From positions 196,820,862 through 196,884,861 of the forward strand of contig OY998178.1 of NCBI GenBank assembly GCA_963921935.1: 64,000 nucleotides of DNA, written 5' to 3'. Numbering within the stretch: the stretch's first letter is position 1; the number at the start of each line of letters is the position of its first letter. This document shows positions 32,639 to 46,613 of this stretch, in pieces. Position numbers and translations under genes: made by a program. Below the pieces are notes generated by a model. It ran no database searches. It was given only the letters and a program-made list of their open reading frames with translations, and was not told where the DNA came from. The DNA comes from Galeruca laticollis. Lineage: Eukaryota; Arthropoda; Insecta; Coleoptera; Chrysomelidae.

Positions 32639-33663
32639 CAGGGTGAACAACTAAGAACGCCGGCTATCGGCCATGTTTCAAAAAATAGTCATGCTACAAC
32701 TTTAAAAAAATACCTTCAGAAAAATGACCCTGAAAAATCGGTGGAAAATATTTTTGAGTTCCTAAAATATCAGCTATGGTGTAGAATGAACACTTAAAAA
32801 CATAATACTGTGATTATCTCCAAAAAAGACATACTAAAGGTATACTAGAAATACAATTTTTGATATATTGTTGAGATTATGAAAAAATGTAGTTAGGGAC
32901 TTTTTGTTCTTATTTTTCAAGTAAGGGATGGAGGAAGGTTCAACCCAAAAAACAAATGTCGTTACATTTTTTTTTAATCGATACCCATGTTTTTGGCATC
33001 ATTTAAAAGAGTTTTTGCTCTTTAATAAGATATGCTTAACAAAAATAACAAAATTGCACAATTTTTGGCAACGCTATGTGAAAATGTCGACAATTTTCCC
33101 ATTTTCCTCGGAAATTTCAAATGTAATGAGGCATTTTTTGAATTCTGATGAAAAGGGGTTAAAAAATATGAATCTATTCCAAGATATAAGATTTACAATA
33201 TCAGATATAAAAATTTAAAAAATGCTCCAATTTACATTTGAAACTTCCGAGTGGATACAAAATTATATAATTTTGTTATCAATCTTATTTAACAGAAAAA
33301 CTCTTTTAAATACAGCTAAAATCATTAAAATCGGTTACAAAACGAAAAAGTTATATATTTGTTCATAAGTTTGAAACTTCCCCACGCATCATTTGAAGAA
33401 TAATGGAAAAAAATCTCCTTAATTAAATTTATTCATAATCTCATCAAGATTTCAAAAATTGTATTTTTAGGACACCTTTAGTATGTTTTTCTGGAGTATT
33501 ATGTTTTCGAGTCTTCATTCCACCCCCAGCGGATATTTTAGAGACTGCAAAATATTTTCCAGCAATTTTTCAGGATCACTTACCTAAAGGTAATTTTTTT
33601 GAAAGTTGTACCATGATTCTTTTCTGAGATGTGGCTTACAGTCGTTCTTAGTTGTTTATCCTG
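32639..33663. mobile_element. TA-flanked MITE (copy 2)
   Basis: Duplicate of 15673-16697 with the same TA flanks (32637-32638, 33664-33665). One substitution lies in the left arm (GGTGTAGAATGAA here, GGTGTGGAATGAA in copy 1). Confidence 0.85.
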
Positions 33664-33820
33664 TACATTAAAAATAAAATAGCAAAAAAAGCAATAAAGG
33701 ATTTGAAACGTTTATTCACTATTAATGAACAGTACAGTAAATCTGAAAAATACAGGTACAAAATTATGAAAAAATATACGGTTTTAAAAATTAAAACTAA
33801 CTTTTCCGCATTTGTGGATC

Positions 33821-34591
33821 TGAACAATATTCTATCATAAAATTGTTACTTGTATTCACTTCGGGGGATGTATTGTGCTAACGAACCAAAATTTCTCCAA
33901 AAATAACCAAAAACTTAGTATATCTGGGTTTATAGGACCCGCTGTACTCGCTCTAGTCAACTGGAAATCAACAGGGTCCATCTGTGAAACAACTTGAACA
34001 ATATTCAATCATAAAATTGATCAATTGTATACTCTCTGGAGGCTGTATCGTGCTAACAAACTGAAACTTCTCCAAAAATTACAAAAATTTGGTACTTGAA
34101 GTACCATAGCACCCGTTGTACTGGCTTAAGTGAACTGAATATTAATAGGGTGCATCATTGATACGCTATGAATAATATGCCATCATGAAATTGGTCACTT
34201 GTATATACTCCGGAGGCAGTATCGTGCTAACAAACTGAAACTTCTCCAAAAATGACGAAAATATTGTACTCAAAGTTCTGTAGCACCTGTTGTATTGGCT
34301 CTGGTGAGATGAAAATAAATAGTGTTCATCAGTGAGATATCCTGAATAATATTCAATCATAAAATTGGTGACTTGTTGAACTCCGGAGGCTACATCGTGC
34401 TAACAAACTGATATATCTCAAAAAATTACAAAATGTCGTATTTTAAGTACCATAGCACCCGTTGTACTGGCTGTGGTGAGCTGAAAATCAATAGAGTTCA
34501 TCTCTGACACGTCCTTAACAATATTTCATCATAAAATTGGTGACTTATTGCATTCCGGAGGCTGTATGTATCGTGCCAACAAGACATGTAA
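33821..34591. repeat. 172-174 bp satellite-like tandem array (copy 2)
   Basis: Duplicate of 16855-17625, with the same unit number and unit variants. This shows the array did not expand or contract after the duplication. Confidence 0.9.
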
Positions 34592-34603
34592 GGAAAAGTG
34601 GCC

Positions 34604-34639
34604 GACGACAACAACGACGACGACGACGACGACGACGAC
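34604..34639. repeat. (GAC)n microsatellite (copy 2)
   Basis: Duplicate of 17638-17673, same length. Confidence 0.9.
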
Positions 34640-35125
34640 ATACACACAGGATTTTTTTTTCTAAAAACCGTTTTTTCGTATTGTTGTTGATGGAAAATGT
34701 AAAAATAACTCAAAAAAAATTTACAAATTCCAACTTTCTTTGGGGTAAACCAATACTTTTCTCGCATATTAGATAGGTTGGGCGGAAAAGTAAAAATATC
34801 TTGTCCAGGAATCCAACCTAAAAAAAATAAAATTGTGTAAGCATATTACATAACAAGTCTGGAAAGTGGAAACTATTGAACGCATTCAGTGAAAGCAAGA
34901 AATAAAAAAGTGTATAATAATCTGTAATTACCACAACGTAACATACTTTGAAACTGAATTAATAAAGTTTAACGGATACACATACATTACAGCTAGTTTA
35001 CAGAAAATTTATTAGAATAGTTTTTTAATTATATTAAAACTAAAAATTTTACAACATAAAGATTGAGTGAAACATTACGTTACGTCAACAGAAATCCAAT
35101 CTGATTAAAGAAAATTCTATCGTTT

Positions 35126-35366
35126 ACTTACGGTTACTTTTTCTCACGCAAGAGTGGCTGTTTCGAGTGCCTCAACCATTCCAGAACGTACACTTCAAAA
35201 TCCTTATCTGTGACACATTTGAAGGTGTTCTGAGCAGAAGGTAATGAAACAATTACTTAAGATCAAATTGTGCCCATGGAGACCTTTGATCGATCATCAT
35301 AAGCTACAACAAACTTGATTTTCAGCCAATTGACTGGGACCCATCTTCCATAAGATACATGCGGGG
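35126..35366 (-). pseudogene. Unrecognised coding relic (copy 2)
   Basis: Duplicate of 18160-18400. It differs by two substitutions (GCAGAAGGTAATG and ACCCATCTTCC here), one of which changes the acceptor-like stretch. Confidence 0.3.
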
Positions 35367-36644
35367 TTCTTCAAAGGAATAATAACATATTTTATTCGAG
35401 AAGTGACTTTCATGATTTACCTAATATTACATGCCTCACTCTATTTGGTAGGTAAATTCAGGTGTGCTATGGAAATTCATACTTCTTTTCTGTATAAAAT
35501 AATATACTATTCTCATCTTGTTTTTCATCCTGGAACAAATTGTATATTAACATCGTGGAATTGTAACTTAATGACAACTAAGCATCATCAATACACTGTA
35601 TACAAAAAAAACTACTTATGAAGAAGAGATATAAACACATTATCAAGTTGAATGAGTTTATAATTAATTGTATTCAATTGAGTATCCAATAGCAGTGTTT
35701 CTACAAAAATGAATAATTGAATGATGTTTGTTGACTGGAGCATTCAGTATCATGAGTTACATATTCTTCAACTAGATTAATATAGGTACCATTGTAAGGG
35801 GCATCTACAGCTCATTTATTGTATTCAGTGAATTTTCAAATTGAAATGAGGTTTTTAACAGAAATTTCTGTTTTTAAAGTTTTAAACAGTCTCTTATTGT
35901 TCACAATAATTGTTAGTACTAATGTTAAAATTTTCTAAACCTGCAAAACTATATTGATGGCTAAGACTACTACTACAAAAACTAGAACTACAGATACTTG
36001 ATTCAATATTTCCTGTACTGTTTAATACAATGTTTGTATCAGACTATCTTTCATTACATAATTACCAACTATTTGATTTTTATTTTATTTGTTTAAGTAG
36101 CTTCTGAAACATCTTGAACATTGAAAATATTTTCTTCCAGATTCAAATATCTGCCAACATGTGAGCATTTTTTATTATTAATAATGATATCTACCCTATT
36201 GCAATATTAGGTTTTTTGTAGGGTATAATGCATATCTAGGATTTGAAATATTGTGACTCGTTTTTAAAATATACTTACTAACTAAAATATTTAAAAAATT
36301 GAAAAAACCCTTATTCTGTAAACGATATTATATAATGTTAGTGTACAATTCCGCTACCTGGAATTTCAATGTATAATAGCCGATTAAAGTATTGAAGGAG
36401 TATTAAGTTTCAATAATTATGATTTTGGAATAGGTACTTACCGATAACAATTGCTGTTCGTCCATTATAACAAGAATTATAACTGAGTATAGAAACTGTA
36501 GCTAAGTAGGAACTAACGAAAACGGAGACCGCTTTATTCAAGTACTACCTGCAAAATATGTGCTTCCTGCAAATAAATATCTTTAGCAACAAATTCAACG
36601 ATTTCTTTTAAAACAGAAAGTAACATAAGTTCGAAATTGTTGAA

Positions 36645-36969
36645 TGTAGAAGCAAAAATACCACCATTGAAGAAGTCAGGTATATATTAACTCAAATGTC
36701 CAGAATGTAATGCTGTCTATTTGGGTCAGGCCCTTAGAAATTTTGGAATCCGATACAGTCAACACTTACGAGCTAACAGATTAAAACAAACAGATAAATC
36801 CTACTACGCCAGACATCTACTTGACACCAATCATTCTTTGACACCTAACACAGAACTAGAAGTACTACATATTTGTGATAAGAAACAAGAACTGGATTTC
36901 CTTGAGGAATTGGAAATTAGAAGACACTTCTATCTAGGGAGTTCTCCACTTTTAAACTGTCTTAAGTGA
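36645..36969 (+). pseudogene. Penelope-like GIY-YIG fragment (copy 2)
   Basis: Duplicate of 19679-20003 with one amino-acid change (KQTDK for KQPDK). The in-frame TAA upstream of LKCPEC is shared. Confidence 0.85.
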
Positions 36970-37830
36970 TTATTGTAAAGATCAGAGGCTATAGTTTTCC
37001 TGGTTTTCTATATGATTGCACAGTTATACTGATTAATTGGGAAAAATGATATCCAGGATATCCCCATAGGGCTAATAATATCTAAGCTATAATATTTGTG
37101 ATGTTATATCTTCTTTTTCCTTTTACCATATATTAAGTCAATCACAAGATAGGTCACTTCTTGGACTAGCCAAAAATAATTAAATATCAGGTAGGTATCA
37201 AATGAAATGTAACTTCTTAACTTTTTAACATTTTTCAATAAACTGTGGAGTTAACTAGAAACAGTAAGTTCCATTTAAGACACTATTGTGACAAAACTTG
37301 AAAAGGAAACCTCCTATATATTGGAAAAATCTAGCACTATATCCATGAAACTAAGACAAATTCTTGCTTCTTTCAGTTATAGCGGAAATTGATACTTATT
37401 GCGTTCTTCATAGAATAAAATAACTGCTTTCCGGTAGTTTTCAGAAAGTTTAAAATCATTTACTATTTCCATTCAAAATATTCTTAGTAAATATATCTGA
37501 TTATTTCTGCCATGGACAATACATCATTTGAATTGTTTGGTCTACATTCAAATCTAGTCATAATGTAGGGAAAATCACGGTGATATGGTGTAAAAAAATA
37601 TTTAGCCTCATAAAATACAAGAAATTCTTTATTTAAATCAAATCGCAAGATTTTTTTTCCAAAAATTCATCGACCATAGTGTGTCTACAACGCATAACAA
37701 AAGTGAAAAAATGGGATTTTTATACGGTGATATGGTGGAAAAAAATATTTAGCCTCATAAAGAACAAGAAATTCTTTATTTAAATCAAATCGCAACATTT
37801 TTTTTCAAAAATTAATTGACCATAGTGTGT

Positions 37831-39751
37831 CTACAACGCATAACAAAAGTGAGAAAATGGGATTTTCATAAAATCCACCATTTCACCCATACACAAGGAT
37901 AATGCACTTGAGGTGGAATGGTGAATTTCCTTCTCCTGGTTTTTCTCACATATATCACACGTGGATTCATATTTTGAACAGTCTTCGTACAGCCAAAGTT
38001 GTGAACTAATATATTTGATACACTCCACGTCATTTTTAGTGCAACTGTACAGTTCACCCCATCCTACACAACAACACTCTCCATCATTCACGTCATCATC
38101 ATTGTCTTCTAAGTGAATATCCAACGAAGAGTCGGATTGAGTGTCAGAATTAAAATCTTTTCGATTCCGAGCCTCCTTGATTTTCGTCTTCCCCTTCGTA
38201 ATGTTTTTTCCTTCCGCCTTTTCTGGCAATCGCTCCACTCTTCCCTGACTCGATGGTTTTGTTTAGTCGTTTTTTTCGTAGATTGACGATATTAGAAGGA
38301 GGCTTCAAAATTTCAGTTAAAGCTCTGGAATTCTTCCTTGCAGGTTCTAGTTGCTTTAGGATAAGTATTGGCAAAAATGAATCCAAGAGTTCCCAAAGGT
38401 TATTTCAGATTGTCCTGTGGCCACTCTTGAAGTTTGATCGCTTGCTTCTGATAAGAGTTACACTAGGAGTTGCCTGCTTTCCAGTAAATCCTCCTCCTGT
38501 TCAAATTCCTGATGACTCTCTACTTCTGCTGGTTCCGCGGGATTCGGGACTTCATTCCAGTGTGAACAACATGGTTGAGATGGAATAGGCTCACGTCAAT
38601 CCTTGTTTTCATATTGGTGTTCCGATGCGGATATCAAAAAGGCATATTCGGGAATTGTATCAAAGATTGAAGGGGATGATTTCTGGACTTTTGAAACCCG
38701 ATATGGCATTCTCTGTCGCAGTTGCTTGTACTCATGCCTTTGTGAGCAATCCTTCAAACACGAGTTTTTAAATCAGGCTATTTGGAATCATTTTTAAAAC
38801 GGACCCTGTCTACTGGCTGCAGATAGTGGGTCATGTGGCTTGGTAGACAAAGCAAAACTATGTTATTCTCTTCTGCAAACTCCAACGTATCCACACTACT
38901 GCAATGTGAACTATGTCCATGCAAAATGGGCACCACTGTTAACTCAGACTTCCTGGTTGTAAAATGGCTCCTTAGCCTCAGAAGGAAGATAGTGGTCACG
39001 TACGCCGACTATTGTCACATGAAAGTAATAGAACCCGGTTGCATACTTGGCCTTTTCATTTTTGCCCTTAAAGATACATGTTGGAGGTAAAAGCAAGCGC
39101 TCCCGTTGCAGCAAGCAATTACAGGTATAGTTTCGTCTTTCTCAGCGGATGTTATTGCTGGAACAGTCTTGGACCCATTTGGGGCCAACACATAACCTGC
39201 TTCACTATTTACCTGAAGTCCGGACTCATCTACGTTGAATATTTTTCCTGTCATATCAAGAAGGTTGTGCTCAACCAAGATGTTCTGCTGCAATGAAAAG
39301 TAGTCTGAAACCTTCCTCCTGTTCAAACCCCTTGATCGTGCTTGTAAAAATCCCTCCGATTTGCGAACCGAATGTTCTGAATCACTATTTAAGAATAAAT
39401 GTAGCCAATCCATTCCAGCTTTTTTCTGTTCATTGTTAAATTTGTGATGCTGGTTGCTTTTCTCAGCCAGTTCATATGCCCTGTCGGAGAAAACTCGAAT
39501 TTTTGTAATTTTAGAATATGTTTCACCATCTTCTCCTCCCATTCTAGTATTAAGACAGGCGGTACACCCAAAGCTTTTTCTATTAAGCACCCGTTTGCTT
39601 TTCTTTTTGGCGTTGACTGTGGAACGTCAAACTCCTTTAAGCCTGCATTGACGCTCATTCCATTTTGAAATGCTTTTACGGCATCTTTAAGCAGTTCCTC
39701 TTTCCAATCAGCACAAATGGATCCTCTTTTCCTTTTATAAAACGTAGGCAA
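37831..39751 (-). pseudogene. pogo-B transposase, broken (copy 2)
   Basis: Duplicate of 20865-22785, with the same TTG in place of the start and the same His at the second acidic position. One substitution changes CCCVRWGE to CCCVGWGE in the cysteine-rich tail. Confidence 0.82.
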
Positions 39752-41173
39752 TTTTTCCTGGAATAATTGTGATGGGTGGATCTTATACGTAGAACAAGAA
39801 ATACTAGTACAGTATTCTATTTTTATTATGACGAACACACCAAACTAAACCAAATGAAACCCCATTAAATCAAACAGAAAAAAGTTGAACTAGACTTAAA
39901 TCATTTCCGCTATAAAAAGTGAAACGTGACGTTACACCGAGATTCTCACTGAGCCATATCCCTACAGCAGAACATTAATAGATCAGAATATAATTAACCA
40001 CTACATAGAGAACATACTTAAAAGGCATGCGTTTGCAAAAACTTGTTGGGATATGGATGAACGCGCTATGCATAAGAAAAGTCTTGTGACACATGACCCG
40101 TGCTGGAATTTACCGTATCTCCCATTTGCTATAGGTGAAATGGTGAATAACGTGGCAAAAAATTCCCGATATTAGAGGCAACGATTTTTAGGTTAGGTCT
40201 CATATAAACAGTCTAAGATGACAGAACATAAAGAAAAATATCTCGCGAGCTGTGCTACATGAAGCAAAATCTACAAACGCATGCACCTTATAAATATTAT
40301 TGAGCATCTAAAACAGTTTTCAATGAATTCTTACGGTTTTTAAAACGAGGCAGATTCTAAAGGGCCCCATTCACGTTGAGATCGGTATCGATACCAGGCT
40401 AGGGACACTGCAGACCGTGCCATCTATAGAGCCTGTCGAGTAACTAAAATCTGTAGATAATTGTAAAAAATTAACGAAAACTGTAACGTCGTTAGTAATC
40501 AAATTTTATTGATTTTATAACTGCGTATGCGCGATATCATATTGCTCGTCCCCATCCCCACATGTTATATGTTATACTGTTATCATTTCTTAGTTCAAGT
40601 GTAGAGGTCATTTTAAGGTTACGGTATTTTGGTGTATTTTTTAATTGCTATAGTGTAATATTTATCTATTGTTTCGTTGCTCTATTGTTATTAATTGAAA
40701 AGACAATGTCAAAGTGTATTCTGAGGAAGTAATAAGTGCTGTACTCGGTAAGTTTTATTAAAAAAATTTGAGTATTTTTTCTTTCACAATTAACAACCAT
40801 TATCTTCATTTTTATAAAACACAGGATTTTTACTAATTTAATCGACAACTTTAGAGATCATGGTTGCTCCTCACATTAGCTAAACTGAAAATTGCTGCAT
40901 AAATAAAGTAAATATTCCTTTTTACAGTTTTGTTCCTCCAACCCAGGAAGATAAAATTAATATGGCTGAAAACAGTGGTGATAAATCATTAAATTCGTCG
41001 ACGAAGAAACGATGGAGGATATGATCCCTTCATTTTCAAAAACAGTGTTTCTTTAGATTTGAGAAAGACGAAGAGAGGTTATTAAGACAGTTTGATTTGC
41101 CTTCCCATATGAGTGGAAATTAACAAAAATTGATGGTAAGTTTTATTGTATTCAATATAGCATGCTATAATTT

Positions 41174-41741
41174 TGGACATTTTAAAATGTAAATTGAGTG
41201 AACGAAAAGACGAGTACTGAGTATGTTATTTTATTAAAATTACAGGTAAGCGCTTTCATCCATTAGACCATTCTGAAAGCTCTCGTCAAGAAAAAAATAT
41301 ACAGAAGGTGTCAAAAAACATCAAACCCTGTAACTGCTATATACAATGAAATAAAATATTTGATGTTACATAATTATTGAACTAAAATTTGTTGAAATTA
41401 CTCTATAAAGAGTGTGTACAATTGTCATTTACATAACGAAACGTCTAATTTGAAATTACCAACTAAATGATATGGGTGCACACCCTCTTTATAGGGTAAT
41501 TTTAAAAAAATTTACTCAAATAATGATGTAACATCAAACATTTCATTTCATTGTGTGTACATTGTACCTGTTGTATGTTTTTCTCTTTTCGACAGCTTTG
41601 AGAATGACCTAATGGCTGAAAGCGCTTAGCTGGAATTTTAATCAAATGACATACTCAGTACTCGTCTTTTCATTCACTTAATTTATATCTAGTATGTATA
41701 CCATACTCAGACATTTCCATTTTAAAATGTATCCATTGAAA
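41174..41741. mobile_element. Penelope-related compound palindrome (copy 2)
   Basis: Duplicate of 24208-24775, with one substitution next to the hairpin (GACAGCTTTGAG here, GACAGATTTGAG in copy 1). Confidence 0.6.
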
Positions 41742-42260
41742 AAATAATAATCTGGGTTTATTCCCTCTACTAGTTATGGGATGGAAGGTATTGATCCCTT
41801 GCCGATTCTCATATATATCTCATGGTGTGACAATTTATGGGAAATGAAAGTGAGTATTAACTTTTGTTGAGACATTACGTCTAAGTATTTGGTCTAGCGG
41901 TAACCAAAAATCCAAAATATCCAATAAAAACAAAAAATAAAAAAATAGTTAAAAATCAAGAATTCCTAAAAAAATCGAAAGCTTCAAAAAAGGGAATCAA
42001 AAAAACCAAACAAATGTATACATTCAAACATTTTTTGATATTTTTTGGCTTAGTACATAAACATGTGTAAACTTATTATTTCGATAGTAAGCGCATTTTG
42101 TTTTCTATTGTTGACATACATTTTCAAACATATTTGTGTGTTTACTTATTTATTGTTGTTATTTTGTGTGTTTACTTGTAGAACCTCAAACAGAAACGAT
42201 AAAGAACTTCCATGGGACGGTGGGATTTTTGAGAGCCCTTAAGAAACATTTTAACAATCA

Positions 42261-42349
42261 TAGACTGCCAGGAGCTGCAGAGTAACTTAAACTGCCTTAT
42301 GCAATGGTTTCATAAGAACGGAATGCTTTAAATGTAGAAATATACAAAT
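42261..42349 (+). pseudogene. LINE reverse transcriptase scrap (copy 2)
   Basis: Duplicate of 25295-25383, unchanged. Confidence 0.4.
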
Positions 42350-43393
42350 ATGCAATATACTAGGTTTAAGCTTGTGTTATAAACCTATTTAATAGTTCCA
42401 GTAAAGAAATAAAGATGTGTTTTGAGTGGAAATGAAATGTTAGATATATTATTTTAAATGTTGTACAGTCACAAGTGCTGTTTAGCACTTTTATATGTAA
42501 TTACTTGGCACCTTGTATTTACAGAGCTGGGCAGTATTCAACACTTTTCCTATTAAAATATTTCAATCACTTTTGTTCTAACATTCATAGTAATTATACT
42601 CAAATGTTTTCTTTCACAGAAAGTTGCCAAAAATAGTAGTTAACAACTTATTGCTAACACTTTTTTTGATTAGGTAAGTAGCAGTTATACTCCTGCAGTT
42701 TGTCCAGCTCTGTGTGTTTATACGAGTGTAATAATAAATTAATATAAACTTATCATAAATAATTTTCTATTTTTATATTGATTCAACATCATTTAAAAAT
42801 CTAATGATACTCCAATCTAGAATGTATGTTACTCAAATTATTTTGTAATTATTGCATTGTTTCTACATTATAGTTTATTTATTGTCATTCTGTTTGTTAA
42901 GAAAAGTACTTTGTGAAAGAAATTATTTGTTGTGTATTTTTATACCAAAATGGATAAACTGTTTATATGGTTACTGTTTTATTTTTTCAATTTAATCAAC
43001 CACTTATGGTCCATCATTTGATATTTCATTTAATTTAACTCAACATCTGATCATTATTGAGATAAATTGAATGAAATGTTAAATGATGGACTATAAATGA
43101 TTACTTTGAAATAAAATAATTAAAATACAGTAAATTTGAATATACCGCCAAAACCTAAAATTACAGAAATCTTTTCAACATCACTCAATTGTTCACCCGA
43201 CAGGCTCTTTAGATGGCGCCACAATCAGTGTCTCATCTATCTGTGGGTTATCTGTGACCGAGACGAGTGGCGCGACAGACGGCGATACATGTATCTAAGA
43301 TTTGTAACCATGTTTAGCTGTTGACACGTTGAGATGAACTAAGGAAACATCAGTTCAGTCACCGGTTCAGTTCAATTCACATTTAAAACAAAA

Positions 43394-44672
43394 ATGGTGC
43401 CGTCTGCCATACCCGTACTTGTAGCAGTGACAGTTGCATTATCAGACGTTTCGAAGAAGAGAAAAGACAAAAAAGAATATGGGCACAAAAATAGTTACGT
43501 GAGAGAGACAAATATAGAGTGGTGAATTAACTGCAGCAATTAAAGGTCGACGAACCAAATGGTAAAACCCAGAATTGAAAAAAAAATACTGTTATGAGAG
43601 ATTCACTGAGTGCCGAAGAAAGACTTCTTGTAACCTTAAGATATTTGGCTACAGGAAATAGTTACGAGGACTTAAAATTTTCTACAGCAATATCTCCTCA
43701 ATTAGTTGGGAAGATCATCTCTGAAACATGCCAAGCAATTTATGAAGGGCTCGTTAATGAATATATGCAGGTAAGTTTATATTTGTTTTTTCATTAATAT
43801 TATTATCTAAAATATAACAAATAAGTATATGTATCTTAAGGATTGACATTGAATCTAAGGTACTCTGACATTTTAGTGATAACATTATTCGCCTGAGACT
43901 GAACATTTTCGAATTCAATACTTTCACTTGAATTGCTTGCGATATGAGGAAATGAATTTACAGAATGCCGGTGAATGATTGGTGTAAAGCCGCTGTTGGA
44001 AACACTTTGTTGGAGGTAGTTACTGTTGGTGTTATAGCATGAGAGACGCCCTGGGGCACTAATAGAGTGTTGAACATTGGAATGCTCTATTAATTTTCCA
44101 AATCTTGCATAAAAAATACGTAAATTTGTCGTATTGGATCTAGTGATGCCAAATCTCGAGCATATTTCACACCTGCTATTTGAAAATCGCTTAGACTATT
44201 AAGATTTTGTTCAGGTGTTTCAGTAACTTCGACAGAACCAGAGCAATACTTTTTCATTATTTCGCTGGCAAGCGCAAGGTCATCTTTCTTTATATCATTT
44301 CCTTTTGAACGACCATATTTGGGTGTTTGTGAATATCTAGGACGCTTTGCAGATGAGGATGATTGCGATGATCCTGGCCGAGATGATTCTGGTTCAGGTG
44401 ATTGCAGTGGCGAAATAATTATGTCCTCTTGAATGTTTGACACAGCTTGTTCACTCTCATCTAAATTCTGTAAAGAATACATATATATTATCTATCAGTT
44501 TCCTAGAACAGAAGAGCAATGTAGAGGAATAGCCGAAGAGTTCAGAAAAAAATGGAATTTTGATACTTGTGGCGCTATAGATGGCAAGCATGTGAATATT
44601 GTAAAACCTCCTAATAGTGGATCCTACTTCTATAATTACAAAGGAAAGTTTAGTACTATTTTAATGTCATAG
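43394..44672 (+). pseudogene. Harbinger transposase remnants, two exons (copy 2)
   Basis: Duplicate of 26428-27706: exon 1 to 43770, exon 2 44499-44672. No change seen in the coding parts. Confidence 0.88.
43836..44467 (-). pseudogene. Harbinger MADF-type accessory protein, C-terminal exon (copy 2)
   Basis: Duplicate of 26870-27501, with one missense change (SEIMKK for SETMKK) and the same frameshift. Confidence 0.72.
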
Positions 44673-44846
44673 TACAACAAGTTTGGTACGTATACTTCAT
44701 CTGTAGATGTACCACTTTTTAAGGACGAAACAACTTTTTTAAGTTCTCTTTGAAAGGCACAACGAAAGCTGTGTATTTTTTTCGTCACAAAGCTGCGATC
44801 ACTATTAGCATACTTTTCCTAGCACTTGTTCACTAAAACTATAATT
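44661..44846 (-). pseudogene. MADF domain fragment (copy 2)
   Basis: Duplicate of 27695-27880, unchanged. Confidence 0.7.
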
Positions 44847-46515
44847 TCCGATTCTCTTAGTTGTTTGTTTGAATACTCCTTACACTTGGAGTCCCATAAA
44901 CACGGATATAACTTGTATAAATTGAGAAAATCTTCTCAAAACACACGACCTTCCATGTTGGAAACAACACTGTTTATGTTTTGGTAACGCGATATATATT
45001 AAACGTCAACATACATGTTGCAACAAGTATCACTTGCATGCGTTCGGTATCGAGGTTTCACTACAGTGATACAGACGGCTATACCATCTGATACTGATAC
45101 AGTGGTGATACTGAGACAGACAAATGCACTGTAAGATTTGTATCAAGATACTGATACTTGAAATATGTATAGATACCGATCTCAACGTGAATGGGGCCCT
45201 TAACAGGTGATCGCTGAACAGACGATAATAAACTGACGATATTCATACTTACAGCGACATCTGTGCGCCAGAAAAGGGAATAGAGCAGTTCATCATATCA
45301 CCCGATTTACCATATCCCCTGATTTACCCTAATTGAGAGACTTGAATATTGACAAAATTTGGTGATTTTTAAATAAAAGTTGGGAGGTACATTGTTTCTG
45401 TCATCGGCATCAACTAACGAGGTTGTTTAGCTTCGTTTGCTCTGTATGGGCGTTGATACTGTGTTCCGCGGCATTACTTAAAAATAATTAGTAATGGAAA
45501 CCGAACAATAAAGGGAGAAGGGGATTCACATACCTAAATATTTGAATATGATTTCTAATTGAGTAGTAATACGAAGATATTTTCGCCTTAGGTTGTTCTC
45601 GCGCCCGTAATTTATCCATATTGGGTCCAGGCTATAGTTACTAGGCAATCAATCCCTTACAAAAGGAAAATCAAAAAAGTAGAGAGGGAAAAGCCTATGA
45701 AGAGTTATAATAACACCAATAAATATTAGAAATATTGTTGAACTTGAACCAGTTGTGGAAGTGGGACTATAATTGATTCTTTCACAGTAAATAGCTGCAA
45801 CTAATTCAATTGAAGATCGGTCCACCATTACAGAACGATTGTAGATCCCTATCATAAACAAAGAGATATTTTGCCAATTGATTCGGTGGTGAACTATCAT
45901 AATGATTTATTTGTAACCATTTGATTTGTATCATAAATTTATTAGCACAAAATACATCAAAACCACATCACGCTAAACTTAAATGTTGGTATTCTTCGAC
46001 CCGGAACGCAAATTATAACTGTTAATAATTTGTTTTTATTATGGTATAAATGATATTTAACTATTACAAATCCTCCTCTGTCTATTATTATCGTCAGTGA
46101 ACTCTCAACTTTGAATTGGATTAAAAGAGTGAAGATGAGGGTGAATCATTATTCTCCGCAATGGGTTTCATGCTTCAGTTTTTGTTTGAAAACCACAACA
46201 TTGTAATGGTTTCCTCAGTATTCTTCTTTCAATCATATTACGTCCGAGTCGTGGCCGACTTAATTTTAGTTTTTTAATCCAAATAATAGAAAAATGAAAC
46301 TTTAGTAATGTGTCGAATAAGAGTACGTCTCAGATATCTATTACGTGAATAGGCGAGGGAAAGTAAAGATAACTTCGTCCTATTTGAGTATTGAAAGTTA
46401 ATAGAAAAATCAGTTAGTTCCAGAATATGAAGGTATATGACTGCTAATTTATTCTGCTAAAATTACACATAGACAAATTTCTACGAATATAATATGATTA
46501 TTTTTAAATATACCT

Positions 46516-46517
<2 letters not shown>

Positions 46518-46566
<49 letters not shown>

Positions 46567-46581
46567 GTATTTTTATTATTT

Positions 46582-46606
<25 letters not shown>
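46518..46606. repeat. (TA)n microsatellites (copy 2)
   Basis: Counterpart of 29552-29622 but longer (runs of about 45 and 25 bp). These length changes account for the shift of offset from 16,966 to 16,982. Confidence 0.95.

Positions 46607-46613
<7 letters not shown>

Larger units (their letters stand above)
40361..45200. mobile_element. PIF/Harbinger transposon nested in pogo-B (copy 2)
   Basis: Duplicate of 23395-28234, with TAA duplications at 40358-40360 and 45201-45203. Because it sits at the identical site in both copies, the insertion preceded the segmental duplication. Confidence 0.95.
37568..45329 (-). mobile_element. pogo-B interrupted by Harbinger (copy 2)
   Basis: Duplicate of 20602-28363, with the same TA flanks (37566-37567, 45330-45331). 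The 147-bp subterminal repeat lies at 37577-37870. Confidence 0.85.
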